64,000 bases of DNA, taken from Lumbricus rubellus (taxonomy: Eukaryota; Annelida; Clitellata; Crassiclitellata; Lumbricidae). Shown here one piece after another: positions 12,581 through 23,282 of the stretch. The notes beneath the pieces are model-generated. The model was not told the DNA's origin. It ran no database searches and saw nothing but the letters and a program-made list of their open reading frames with translations. A program made the translations under genes and the position numbers. Each line of letters begins with the position of its first letter. The first letter of the stretch is position 1. Where the stretch lies: assembly GCA_945859605.1 (NCBI GenBank), contig OX243822.1:13615033-13679032 (forward strand), written 5' to 3'.

Positions 12581-12860
12581 CCGGACAGTCAGAGTCAGAG
12601 TCAGTCAGTCAGTCAGGCAGGCAGGCAGGCAGGCAGGCAGTCAGTCAATCAATCAGTCAGTCAGTCAGCCAGTTAGTCAGTTAGTTAGTCAGTCAGTCAG
12701 TCAGCAAGCCAGTCAGTCAGCCTCAGTCAGCAAATTAGTCAGTCAATCAGTCAGTCAGTCAGACAGTCAGTCAGACAGACAGACAGACAGTTCAGTCACT
12801 TAGTCAGTCAGTCAGCTAGCCAGTCGGTCAGTCAGTCAGACTCAGTCAGTCAGTCTGTTT
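12581..12860. repeat. (CAGT)n microsatellite, interrupted
   Basis: CAGT/CAGG tetranucleotides with frequent variants; Ser-Gln-rich frames are artefacts. Confidence 0.93.
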
Positions 12861-13375
12861 GTTTGCCTTCCTGTCTATCATCCAGTGTACCTGTCAGTCG
12901 CGTCTAAATTCATACATATATAGCCTATATATATTTATATATCTAATAGATATATATAATTATATAATAGATATTTTTTGTTTGGGGGGATAGTTTATAG
13001 GTCAAACGTTTTGGCCCGAACTGTTTGTCTTTTGCCTTCTCAATCGTGAGAGGCCGCACTCGGAAAGGCAGAGTCCAAAACAATTGTTTGCTCATGACTT
13101 CGAAAAGAACAGGGAAGAGATTAGAAAAACGAACTTCCCTATCCATGTATTTTCCCAAAACCATGATCATGAATTTTCTATTTCCTCGTTTAGACTGAAG
13201 AGCGGTTGTGGAACCGGACTTTTTTGGTCCTATTGTTCGGTAATTGTGCTGAGCTTCAGCAATAGCCCAGCTGTCAAGCCCACCGGGGATTTCTTTAAGC
13301 CTATCATAGGTTTTGGTAATGAGTCATGTGATCGCGTTGTTAACATGATGATCACTGTCATCATCTGATTATAAT

Positions 13376-13558
13376 GATTATCATCATCGTCGTCGTCGTC
13401 GTCATCATCATCATCATCATCATCATCATTACCACCACCACCACCACCACCCCCACCACCACCACCACCACCACCACCATCATCATCATCACAATCATAA
13501 TCATCATCATCATCATCGTCATCGTCGTCGTCGCCGCCGCCGCCGCCACCACCAAATA
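13376..13558. repeat. (ATC/CAC/GTC)n trinucleotide repeat
   Basis: Blocks of TCA, CCA and TCG triplets change type along the array. No coding support. Confidence 0.93.
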
Positions 13559-14059
13559 AGTGATCAACGCATTATGTGTATGTAGCCTATATACATTTTT
13601 TTTTATTGCTGTAGGTGAGTGTGTACGCGCGCGCGCGTGTGTGTGCGCGTGCATGTGTGCATAGTTGTATGTCTATTGTAATATTGATATTATTGCATAG
13701 ACTTACGTATGTACATGCATGTATAAACTTACAAGTTAAGTTCAACATAGGCCTATATAACAATTATATAATTACATGTAAATTGTCTGTTATAAAGGAA
13801 TAAAAGAATCGCATCGAATACAGAAAAGATGTTTGTAAAAATAGAATTACTGAATAAAGGTTTTAAAGGTTTTGGCTGTAGTAATGTAGAATTATTAATG
13901 CACTCGGAAGGCTATATTTGACATTGAAGATCGGTTTATACAGGTTGGGACTGGCATGGCGACGGTGCGAGTAGTTGTGCAGAATCAGTGGCGGTCTTCG
14001 TATGGATCTTAAGTTGCCTATACAATGTAGGTCGTGAGACAAGGTGAAGGGCTTGGTGG

Positions 14060-14272
14060 ACAATGGTGGTGTAGTGATGGTGGCGTCGTTGTCTTGGAGC
14101 CGGAAGGTTCGAGGTTCGAATCCACCTCGCCGCGTAAGGACCTTGGGCAAGTCCTTCGCTCACAATTGCTCAGCGCTTCGGCGTGAAATTCCGATGCAGT
14201 GTCCGCTCTGCATTCGGGAGCGCCTCTGAGTAAGGAGAGCTTGAAGGGGCGCTATTACAAGTGCACATACAA
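14060..14272 (+). mobile_element. tRNA-derived SINE, copy 3
   Basis: Only full copy in plus orientation. Head gtagtgatggtggcg, B box ggttcgaatcc at 14113-14123, CORE-like ccttgggcaagtcc, tail gagcttgaaggggcgctatt followed by gtgcacatacaaacatat. Confidence 0.88.
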
Positions 14273-14666
14273 ACATATATACAAACATAGAGAGAGACGA
14301 GTGGAGGCGATGCACTGTCCTATACACGGGGTGAACCTACATTTTGAGAAAGAAAAGTTCTTGAATGTATAAATATATTCTGGTTACTCAAAAAAGAAGG
14401 TGTGTGCGTGCTTGTTGTCTCTAAAACCGCATGTTCGTCTTGGCAGCGATCCGATTTATGGGGTATGGTCAGCTTTCTTTTATCTTTGTCTTCCTCAACT
14501 CTATAATAATAATTATAGTCCACGCATTCGTTCTTAATTGATTTCATTAGGCTACTTTTCTTCGCTCTAAACAGTAACTGTGGACTTGCACCGGTCCGTT
14601 TGCATAGGCCTACATTGGAAGAAGTTTTGCAGGCGGCTGCATGATTAATTAAATTGATGATGACTT

Positions 14667-14990
14667 GTGTCTCTAAGTATAGTTTACGACCTCATTTCTA
14701 CGTTTATGCGTTATGTCTTCGACAGACTCCCAGTTCACAGCGCAACTGTAATACTGTCTACTCTATCGCCTGGCACTGTTGTTATGGCAGAGCACTTGTC
14801 TGTCTTCCGGGGCTCTTTAACATGGAATAGGCTCCCTCATGCACTGCGCTTACTAGGCCTACATGTAGGAATAATTTGCCTGCTTTCTGCCAGTTACTCA
14901 AGACCTATCTTCTTAGACGTGGTTGGACAGGGAGCGCGTCCGAGTAGTCTTCTTTAAGTGGCGCTATGTAAATTTTCGAAATGAATAAAC
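14667..14990 (+). mobile_element. probable LINE 3' end, degraded
   Basis: An open stretch includes GSLTWNRLPHALRLL, like the WNxLPxxLR segment at the end of CR1/L2 reverse transcriptases. It is followed by a tail 'gtggcgctatgtaaa' and AATTAATT simple sequence. No active-site region remains. Confidence 0.4.
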
Positions 14991-15730
14991 AAATTAATTA
15001 ATTTTTACCTCTGCGCGATCAGAAGGACTTACATGTACGCTACATGTATGTATGACATTGTTATTGTCCAGAGGTTAGAGCGCACTCTTTCGTCTATAAT
15101 TTCTCACATTACTATAAGCAAGGGAAATATATATGTTCCATCAGAGATGACAGAATTAAAGGTGTCTACTGACTAACCGCCCACTCTCAGTGATGTTATT
15201 TTCATGTTCGGACAACTGAACAATAGCTATGTCTACTGTAGGACTATCTGTCTGCTCGCCCGGCGTCCCTCGATTTGTGTCTCAGTGTGCTTGCCTGTCG
15301 ACCTACATGTGCGTAAGGGATTTAGAGTTGAATCAGCTTATAACTTTCTGCAGTTAAAACTATTTAACCCTCAAGAGACCAACATGTCTACTCCTTAACA
15401 GGACCGGCCTCATTGTGAGGCTGAGTTCTGCGGTATCACCGTATAGGTATTGTGTATTTAAAAGATAGTTTAAAGCAAGAACTGCTTTGAATATTATAAG
15501 CTGACAGCGGCCTATATAGTATTTGAATATTAAAAATTTATCTGAGGACCAGACGTTGATTTGTGTGGACTTACTAGCCTATTGTTCGGTTAAGACTGTG
15601 CTGTGTAGGTCCTACGAAAGACTGGGATGAAGGTCGCTGCCTCTCACAAGAGCCTAGAGGGTCGCTTGACCTAGGCTACTGATGCTTCTATAGGCCGTGG
15701 AATTTGACAAATCTAAGTGTATGCTATAGT
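14991..15730. other. non-coding, no feature recognised
   Basis: Unique sequence without supported exon or repeat. Confidence 0.4.
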
Positions 15731-15736
15731 GTCTGC

Positions 15737-15799
15737 TGCTCTAGGGTTCTTTCAGTCCATGAGACATCGCATCTCAAGGTCTGAAAGGACCCTAGAGCA
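15737..15799 (+). other. strong hairpin (28-bp stem, 7-nt loop)
   Basis: Arms 15737-15764 and 15772-15799 are complementary except for about three positions (one would be a G-U pair on RNA); the loop is catcgca. Size is at the small end for animal microRNA precursors. A short inverted-repeat element is an alternative. Confidence 0.5.
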
Positions 15800-15890
15800 A
15801 TGCCTAGACTATGGGAAAGCCTAAGAACGTGAATCCCTATAACCTAGACCCTATGATAGTAATGACAAAACAAATATTTCCAACTTAACC

Positions 15891-15896
15891 TTTATT
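15891..15896 (-). terminator. poly(A) signal AATAAA for the Arg-rich gene
   Basis: TTTATT on the plus strand reads AATAAA on the minus strand, about 85 bases after the candidate stop codon. Confidence 0.4.
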
Positions 15897-15979
15897 AGTT
15901 CCTTCACCAACAGATGTTTCTACATTCTAAAACCTACTACCATTATTATAATATCAGTCTTTTCTGTTGTTATGTCAAC

Positions 15980-16452
15980 CTAGTAGCGACGTCGTCGTCG
16001 TCGTCGTCGGCGGTTCCTCCTTCGGAGCGCGGAGGCAGACGCGGGCAGAGGTCGCCTGGATCCCTGGCCTCGTCTGCTGCGACTCCGTGTACGACGTCGC
16101 CGCCTTCCTCGACGAGAAGTCCTCCAATCGAAGATGACCTGCAAACAGCAAAATGGCAATCCTTGTTAAGAGAACGACATATTACGTACGATAATCGAGA
16201 AAGCTATAATAGGCTCAATTATAGCATACAAATGTAGGCCTACACCTATAGTTAGTTGCACTAAGGCTAGAGCTCGCTCTAGCCTTTAATTAAGCGAATA
16301 ATATTATTGAAGCCATTTTACGTTGCTACGATTAATTTATCGTCTAGTCTGTTCGTTCGACTTCTAGGTCTAATCCCTAATGAAACTCTTATGAAACTTA
16401 CTTCTTCATCATCGTCGATGCTGGATCTCCGCCTCGGTCGACTGCGCGTCAT
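15980..16452 (-). CDS. candidate arginine-rich small protein, two exons
   Basis: Exon 1 coding 16452-16402 and exon 2 coding 16138-15980 (stop TAG at 15982-15980), minus strand. The 263-bp intron has a consensus donor (gaagaa|gtaagt) and acceptor (gctgtttgcag). The ATG in aaaggATGa has an in-frame stop upstream. The 69-residue product has about 31 Arg and no Lys: MTRSRPRRRSSIDDDEE, then Arg clusters, ending in nine Arg and a Tyr. Composition recalls sperm protamine-like proteins, but the DDDEE block and a (CGA)n codon run make this only a suggestion. A second ATG pair (16412-16407) opens another frame across the same intron, giving an acidic product of about 60 residues (GGTADDDDDDVATRLT at its end), so the true frame is uncertain. 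A poly(A) signal and CCAAT/CRE-like sites flank it, supporting a real transcription unit. Confidence 0.38.
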
Positions 16453-16540
16453 CCTTTGTTGTTGTAGCCGACGAACTCCCTGGCTGGCACAGGCCCACCT
16501 TCGGGGTGATATGAACTTCTAAGGGCATCCAGACGCTCTG

Positions 16541-16567
16541 ATTGGCCACTTGCTACTTCAAACGTCA
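16541..16567 (-). promoter_or_regulatory. CCAAT box and CRE-like site upstream of the Arg-rich gene
   Basis: On the minus strand, TGACGT (16567-16562) and CCAAT (16545-16541) lie 90-115 bases before the candidate ATG. On the plus strand a donor-like aaattg|gtaagt at 16596-16607 hints at a divergent transcript. Confidence 0.3.
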
Positions 16568-16661
16568 CAATGCGGCGCCTATGACAACCTGGTCAATAAA
16601 TTGGTAAGTATGCCAGTGATTTATCTCACAGCAAAACCGCCCTTTTGGATCATGAAATTTA

Positions 16662-16816
16662 ATTATGATTATGATGATGATGATGAAGATGACGACGACG
16701 ATGATGATGATAATAATAATAATAATAATAGTAGCAACAACAATAATAATAATAGTAATAACATTATTGTTGGTTATGATGAAAATGATGATGCTGTTGA
16801 TGATAATAGCCACAAC

Positions 16817-16871
<55 letters not shown>
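16662..16871. repeat. (GAT/AAT/ATT)n compound repeat
   Basis: Successive GAT, AAT and ATT arrays. Confidence 0.93.
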
Positions 16872-16873
<2 letters not shown>

Positions 16874-17654
16874 GGACTGGCGCTATTTAGATTAAGAGTG
16901 CGGGCAGTGGCTGTCTTTACTCGCTTTGTCACCGAGAATTGTTAATAAAAGTACTGAGGTGGTTAAAATTCATGGCATAGCCTATATTTAGCGATTTGGG
17001 TAGGGGTTTGCCGGTTCAAAACCCCCAGAAACGATCCAATTTTTTCAAACTAATCCTGTGTAGGCTACGTTGTCTGTGTGTTTTTCAAACATGTCCACTA
17101 GGACTCACACATGGAAACAACTCCTAAAATTCTGCCCTGCTACGTAGTTCTTCGTTATCCAGGCTCTGAACTGTTGCCACCTGCATTATTCATAGGCGCT
17201 CAGTCAAAACAAAATCGATCAACAGTGACAACAGATAGGGTCAGATTCGGTTTCGGCCTTCGGGTCAACAGCAAGAGGCCTGCAGACAGTAAGTGGGTGC
17301 TGTTGGTGTTTATGATTGGATGGTTTGTAGTGGTGGATGAATAGAAATGTGTTTTTCTTTGCAGATGTAAGCTCAATCCTTAATAGTTAAGGGGAAATTC
17401 GTAGGTGGAATTGAAGGAATCGATGGGTGAAACTAGCATCAAGTGAACAACAGAAGCACTCCCATGAGTTTTCAAAGAAACAGTTGCCATAGTTGCGATT
17501 GCTGTGACGTCACAGTGGCGAACCAGATTAGTCTGGCATTCTTTCAATCAAGTGAATTTCTTTTGGTCTGTCTCAGTTTGACGATACGGTGCAACAGAGA
17601 CCATTACCATCGCCCTCCTCCTTTATTCATACTTGGAACTGGCACTGGCAGAGT
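16872..17654. other. non-coding, no feature recognised
   Basis: Unique sequence. The phrase 'ccctcctcctttattcatacttggaactggcactg' at 17611-17645 has a close relative at 38348-38382, a small dispersed repeat. Confidence 0.4.
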
Positions 17655-17860
17655 TTGTATGTTATAGCGCCCCTTCAAGGTCTCTCTCTCTCAGAGGTGC
17701 TCCCGAATTCAGAACGGACACTGCATCGGAGTTTCACGCCGAAGCGCTGAGCAATTGTGAGTGAAGGACTTGCCCAAGGTCCTTACGCGGCGAGGTGGAT
17801 TCGAACCTCGAACCTTCCGGCTCCAAGGCAACGACGCCACCACTACACCACCGCGTCCCA
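17655..17860 (-). mobile_element. tRNA-derived SINE, copy 4
   Basis: Same family as the 6352 copy, tail left and tRNA-like head right (reversed B box gattcgaacc). A more diverged head-like piece follows at 18030-18130 (gaattcgaacctgcggccc). Confidence 0.87.
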
Positions 17861-18437
17861 GAATGCGACCAGTGGATGAGTCCATGTGCCTTTAGAAGTT
17901 CAGAGAGTAATGATAATAATACTACCACCAATAGTGACGATGATAAGTTATCTGCCCGAATGTAGGTCAATAACAATTTCATGAGAATGAGATAAGAGAG
18001 GTGATTTTCCTTTGCCCTCTTCACAGACAATTATGGGTGAGAAACTTGTTCAGGGTCGCTATACGCAGTGGCTCAATGTGAATTCGAACCTGCGGCCCTT
18101 CGGTTAGAAAGCACTACACCACCGCATCATAGAATTCTACGCTAAAAGTTCAATATACATGTAGGCCTAATATTGTAACTCATACTTTTATGGCCAAGCA
18201 AATGCCAGCTGACAATTGAAAACCTTGTTCATGCTGTAGCTAGAGGCAAATGAGTTGACTTGCCATAAATAAGTCAGCCAGTGGTTTTGTGTCTTCATTT
18301 TAGAGATTTGCATTACGGAAAACGATTAAATGCTCAATTTTTTATTATGATAGGACTTACATTCTGTGCGTAAAGTAAAGCCCTCCCGATTAATATCTGC
18401 GGCTCTGAATATAGAAATGCTAGGTTAGGCTTTTGGG

Positions 18438-18720
18438 GGCATAGTTATAGTAATCGGGATCGAATGACCGCACTAACCCTATAACTAACCCTAACCTACC
18501 CTCACGATGCCTAACCTGACCCTAACCGACCCTCACGATGCCTAACCTTACCACAACTGACCCTCACGATGCCTAACCTGACCCTAACTGACCCTCACGA
18601 TGCCTAACCTGACCTAACCGACCCTCACAATGCCTAACCTGACTAAACCGACCCTCACGACGCCTAAACCTAAACCTAACCAGTAACCAACACGTCGGTC
18701 CCGCTTACTATAACTAAGCC
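18438..18720. mobile_element. inverted-repeat element with telomere-like tandem core
   Basis: Ends ggcatagttatagtaatcgg and the inverted ccgcttactataactaagcc enclose about seven copies of a roughly 31-bp unit containing CCCTCACGATGCCTAACCTGA. Related copies are at 19528, 19821 and 59697, so it is a dispersed non-autonomous element and not a telomere. Confidence 0.7.
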
Positions 18721-18917
18721 GCTTTGGGTTCAATCTGGACAGTATGAGAATTTTTAGAAAAGAATAGCCTGATTTATGTGGACTTGGGATGTGCAGTGAA
18801 AGATTTGGAGGGGGTTGAACCTCACAACCTCCCGGTAATTCTCACCCTGAATCTGAGACCATAATTATTCCATGTTTCTATGTATTCAGAAAACAACGAA
18901 GACCTTGGTCGGTAACT

Positions 18918-19070
18918 ATGGCAACGTATTGTGTTCCGAGCGGCGCCATGATTGGTTTTGGAAGGTTCATCTTACGTCGACAGAAGGAATCGCGTGACGT
19001 AGGTTGCTCAGTTCCTTCCAGCCTGCAAGGAGATCGGACGAACAACAACAGGATCGAAGATCTCGAACTG
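18918..19070 (+). CDS. possible first coding exon, unrecognised
   Basis: ATG in ctATGG context opens 51 codons beginning MATYCVPSGAMIGFGRF and ending at a donor-like ctg|gtaatt. No second exon was found, the product is not recognised, and the region is surrounded by transposons. Confidence 0.22.
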
Positions 19071-19193
19071 GTAATTACATGTAACTTATAAGCCTGCTGA
19101 CCACGCAAAGACGGCCGTCTACGCATAGCCGTCTTTGGTCAGCAAACGGGTCGAACGCACAAGCAAACAACGGTTTATGGTTAGTTTAGACTT

Positions 19194-19430
19194 TCACCTG
19201 GTGCCGTCAGCTTTTGGAGCTCTGACGACAGTTTTGATGTATCCTCTCCAGTATTTCGTCTCTCTTGTTGCCTCTCTTAGCGTCTCCAAGCTCATACCAG
19301 ACTTCTCGTGTATTTCATCCATCCATTTCTTAGACTTTAAACTTTTGACGATTATTAATCCTATAGACCTAGGTCTAAGCAGTAAGTCTAGAATCTGGTC
19401 TAGTCTAATTTTAGGCGTTAAAGTGACCAT
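19194..19430 (-). mobile_element. LINE ORF2 C-terminal fragment
   Basis: Minus frame contains KKWMDEIHEKSGMSLETLRE and then TKYWRGYIKTVVRAPKADGT, ending in a stop. This matches the RWxDDIxExTGMSLEEL...RWRxxV tail of non-LTR retrotransposon ORF2 proteins. The plus-strand fragment near 54990 is the same family. Confidence 0.65.
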
Positions 19431-19527
19431 TCGGTGTTCTCTTAGGAAAGGGTTCTGTGCTGTTTTTTGCTTAGCAGGAACGTGAGGAGATGCGGGGGAG
19501 GGAGAAGGTCTCGAGGGCTAAGCCGCG

Positions 19528-19747
19528 GCGAAACTGCAAAAATCGGGGACCGCTATTAATAGATTTTAGGCGTCGTGAGGGTCGGTTAGGACTCAGGTTA
19601 GGCGTCGTGAGGGTCGGTTGGGGCTAAGGTTAGGTGTCGTGATGGTCGGTTAGGGTTAGCATTAGGGTTAGTGTCGTCACTCTTTCCAACAAACTGAAAA
19701 TATTACGTAAGATCTATTAACAGCGGTTCCCGATTGTGCAGTTTCGC
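19528..19747. mobile_element. inverted-repeat element, telomere-like core, copy 2
   Basis: Left gcgaaactgca...aatcggggaccgctattaatagat faces right atctattaacagcggttcccgatt...tgcagtttcgc. The core has GGGTCGGTTAGG-type repeats, reversed relative to the 18438 copy. Confidence 0.65.
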
Positions 19748-19820
19748 ATAAGCCGCTACCGTCTACACAATGCAGTCGCCGTCCACGCAGACTCTGCCAA
19801 CACTTAGACTTCGACGCCAA

Positions 19821-19960
19821 TACTATATAATCGGGGACCGAATGTTGACACTAACCCTATGCGTAATCCTATCCGACCCTCCCAACGCCTAATCTGACCT
19901 AGCCGACCCTCACGACGCCTAACCAGACCCTAACCGACGCGTCGGTCCCCGATACTATAG
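19821..19960. mobile_element. inverted-repeat element, telomere-like core, copy 3
   Basis: tactatataatcggggaccg on the left, cggtccccgatactatag on the right, with about three core units between. Confidence 0.65.
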
Positions 19961-20621
19961 TCATGCCGACTTCGACCGCCCGCCATCGGACTCGATCTCC
20001 CGTCCATCACTCGACTGAAGACATATATAAAGGACGGAGCGGCCGGGACGGTTGATAAATTTCGAGACAATGTCATTACGCAGAGTTTTACTATGACATC
20101 ATTTTGTATTCTGTTTTTTCGTAGTCATTTGCGGCGATCTAGTGGACGTGTCTAACCTCGTCTTGGCTCTTCCTTCGATGGCAGAACGTCTTCTGAAAGT
20201 CATCAAAAGGTTTTCGAGAGGTTATTTAAGGCGCTATATAAACGTCCATATACAAGACAAACGATTAGATTAAATAGAAATAAACTGAAATACTTCGCAA
20301 CGCATTACTCTATCTTAAAGATCGACGAATTATGTTAATATTCGAGCAATTAGAGTTAACTCGAAATAACTGGTAGGCCTATCACTTTCTAGGCTAAGCA
20401 CTTAATCATTTTTAGGCTGCCACACGCTTAGGCTCTCCCGAAAATTATAGGATTCAGCGTCCAAAAATTTACAGGCTGCTGAATAGGCCTAACTAAGCTG
20501 AATAGTTATAGATCATCCAGAATTTAAATAAGTTTTTTTGTGTAGAAAAAGAACAGCGATCCATTAAATTTTATCTTGTCTAAGAGGGAGCTGTGTTAAC
20601 GTTTCATAGCCGTGTACGAAG

Positions 20622-20760
20622 GGTTAGCGGCTTCATTTTCTTAGTCTCGGCATATGAGAGCAGATGGCCAGGTCTCTCCATGGTCGTCACATATTCCATG
20701 GACATAGTACGATCAAGTTATTCGTAACAGCTCAGTGAGCTAGGACAAAGGCTTACATCG
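20622..20760. mobile_element. SINE body fragment
   Basis: ttagcggcttcattttcttagtctcggcatatgagagc and the following text resemble 42752-42870 (ttagcgacttcattttcaaggcctcggcatgtgagga), the body of the tRNA-Asn-like SINE there. The head is missing. Confidence 0.5.
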
Positions 20761-20871
20761 CTACTAAGGGCGGGCGCAACTTGTGACCAGTAATTACCAG
20801 ATAAAAATAAGAAAATGAGCTAAACTCGCGTGCCCCAATCTAAGGTAGGGGAGGCCAGGGTCGGGAGGAGG

Positions 20872-20970
20872 ATTGCTCGTGCGCTTTGGCGTGAAACTCT
20901 GATGCAGCGTCTGGGCTGTATTGGGGAGCGCCTCTGAGTAGATTGATTGATTGAAGGGGCACTGTAACAT
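20872..20970 (+). mobile_element. truncated SINE, copy 5
   Basis: Body and tail of the 6352 family (ggcgtgaaactctgatgcag...gggagcgcctctgagtag...ttgaaggggcactgta), with a GATT insertion in the tail. A separate diverged tRNA-like head in reverse lies at 21215-21297 (gattcaaacctgcaaccc). Confidence 0.6.
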
Positions 20971-21407
20971 AATTATGCGAGGTATAAATATAAATAAATG
21001 AATAAAAAATTATCAACGTAGCGGCCACGACAGTCGCTAGATGGCGGTAAGTAGCAAAGGCGCATTCTTCCAGAGAAGCATTGAATGGATCCACAAAATA
21101 CAATAAGGAGGTTTAAGACCTATTATACATCCATGCAGAAACGACGTGGAATAATAATATTTTGGACGAAGAAGTAATCTAAGCTCTGATGCACCGTTAT
21201 TGTTGTAGAATCGGCGGCTTGGGATGGATTCAAACCTGCAACCCTCCGACTTCAAAGCAACGAACTTAGTCACCAAACCCACAACACCATGGCGCCCCGT
21301 GAGGTACAATAAGGCGCTATATGCATGTCTTTATACATACATACATACAACACGTGGTGTTGTTATACTCGAGGCTGACAGAAGCCGTTGGTTTTATAGA
21401 GCACTAA

Positions 21408-21858
21408 GGGGCCGTCCATAAAGTACGCCACGCTCAGGGGGGAGGGGGTGTAAGAAAATGTGACAGTTTGTGACAGGGGAGGGGGTCAGGCCATGTGTGA
21501 CGTCACACATTTATTTTTAAAAATTTTATTTCTAATTATTTTTTTATAAAAATTTAGTAGAATTTAATAGCTTTAAAAATAATTTTCAAATATTTTGTGA
21601 AATATTTGAATTAGTTTTATGTCAAAACAGCATGAAATGCGTATCCCTGAATGTGTTGTTCACGATTCCTCTCGCTAGGAGCGCTAATAATGCTGTTGCG
21701 AAGCCTTGTTTTAGGCCCTATGTATAGCCTTGCGGTGTTTTTTTTAAATTCGAAAGTGTGACTACTTTAGGGGGGTCCGAGAATTGTGACAGTTTGTGAC
21801 AGGGGGAGGGGGGTCAAAAATGGTCAAAAATAGCGTGACGTACTTTATGGACTGCCCC
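21408..21858. mobile_element. PIF/Harbinger-type MITE
   Basis: 451-bp element: start GGGGCCGTCCATAAAGTACG, end CGTACTTTATGGACTGCCCC, flanked by the trinucleotide TAA on both sides (21405-21407, 21859-21861). TWA 3-bp duplications and GGG-type ends are typical of PIF/Harbinger. No transposase frame. Confidence 0.85.
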
Positions 21859-22077
21859 TAATAGAGCAAAATTAATAATTGTACATGATTGTATTTGGCT
21901 CTTTTTAGACACCGTTGTCTGGAGAATGAGGTTTCAGAATGCGGCCGACTTTCGGTTTGAAGACGATGATGACAAGAGAAGACACCTTTATTTCGGTTAG
22001 TCTCATTACAATAATGTGAGATCTTATTGTAGTTTTTTTGTTAGACAACACCATTTCGCTCCATTGGGCATTGGTGT

Positions 22078-22425
22078 CAGCGTTGCCACTCCTTGGCTTT
22101 TTCACAAGATCTTGGGTTTTTCTATACGAACTTGGGAGATAGGGTTTTTCGGAAAGAACTTGGGTTTTTGGCAGTTTTTCACACTTTATAATGATACATT
22201 TTTGACATTTTTTATATATTGATGACAATTTTGAAACAAGAATCTGAAAAAGTATAATTTGACGTTAAAAAATCATGTTTTGTGACGAGCAAACGACTAA
22301 AAAGGTTCGTCAGAATGTTGGTGCTCAAAGGAGGTCGGGTTTCCCCAGTACAGCTGAACTTTGGTTTTCTTGGGTTTTTCGCCCCTCCAACTTGGCTTTT
22401 TCATTTTTTTACAGTGGCAACGCTG
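22078..22425. mobile_element. hAT-type MITE (family 3) with perfect 8-bp duplication
   Basis: 348-bp element with ends CAGCGTTGCCACT and AGTGGCAACGCTG; direct repeats attggtgt at 22070-22077 and 22426-22433. Internal cttgggtttttc units repeat several times. Confidence 0.92.
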
Positions 22426-22452
22426 ATTGGTGTTCGTGTGGTTAAAAGGATT

Positions 22453-23160
22453 TGCGGACGTTTCGTCTGCGGACGATTTGTCACGGACGGTTCGTTAAGT
22501 TAACGATACGTCTATGGACGATTCGTTAGTGGACGATTCGTCAAACGGACGATTTCTATGGACGATTCGTCCAGCGGACGATTCGTCTATGTACGAGTAT
22601 TGGATTAATCTCACAATACTAACTGACGAAAAGATAAACATAGGTCAAAGGGGTGCGCTTTGTGCAGTTCGCACGTCTGTTTTTGCCCTTTGAGTTCAAA
22701 GCATTAAATTGCGCCGAATCGATCAAACATTCAATAGGCCTAATGGAAATCAAAAGTTCTACCCAGAATTATGCACAAAATTAATGACACTGGGTGAAAG
22801 GTTGAAAACCCAAATAGCGAATTTGAATTTAGATCAAAGGGGTGCGCTTTCGTACAGTTCGCACTTCTGCTGTTTGCTTTCATCGTTCCAGCTTCAATTT
22901 CAACAACAACTATTTTTTATCAACCTATAACGTCTATTGAAACAGTTATTATTTTACATCCGAATATTTAAGAAACAATTATTTTCATCAATCCGTCTTT
23001 CAAGCAACAAGAATTCCTTTCGTTAGTTCGTATTGTGATTCACCACGGGTGGACGAATCGTCCGTTGACGAATCGACCGTTGACGAAACGTCCGTTTGAC
23101 AAATCGTACGTTTGACGAATCGTCCGTTTGACGAATCGTCCGTTTGACGAAACGTCCGCA
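22453..23160. mobile_element. foldback-like element with tandem-repeat arms
   Basis: Left array (22453-22590) of roughly 16-bp GGACGATTCGTCAAAC units faces an inverted array of the same unit at 23050-23160. The middle (22640-22880) holds a direct repeat of caaaggggtgcgcttt and its flank. Inverted arms made of short tandem repeats are the hallmark of Foldback transposons; family assignment is inference. Confidence 0.6.
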
Positions 23161-23282
23161 CACGTATAGGCTATTTCGGCTAAATAAATATATGCTATAT
23201 TATTTTGTGCATAGGCTTCACAAAAGGTGTGCGGCAGCAATAATGGGATACGATACGAATCATACGATACAGTGAACGATTG

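Noticed and set aside
18460..18690. Telomeric or interstitial telomere repeat
   Set aside because: CCCTAA-like words occur, but the unit is about 31 bp and is enclosed by inverted repeats shared with other copies.
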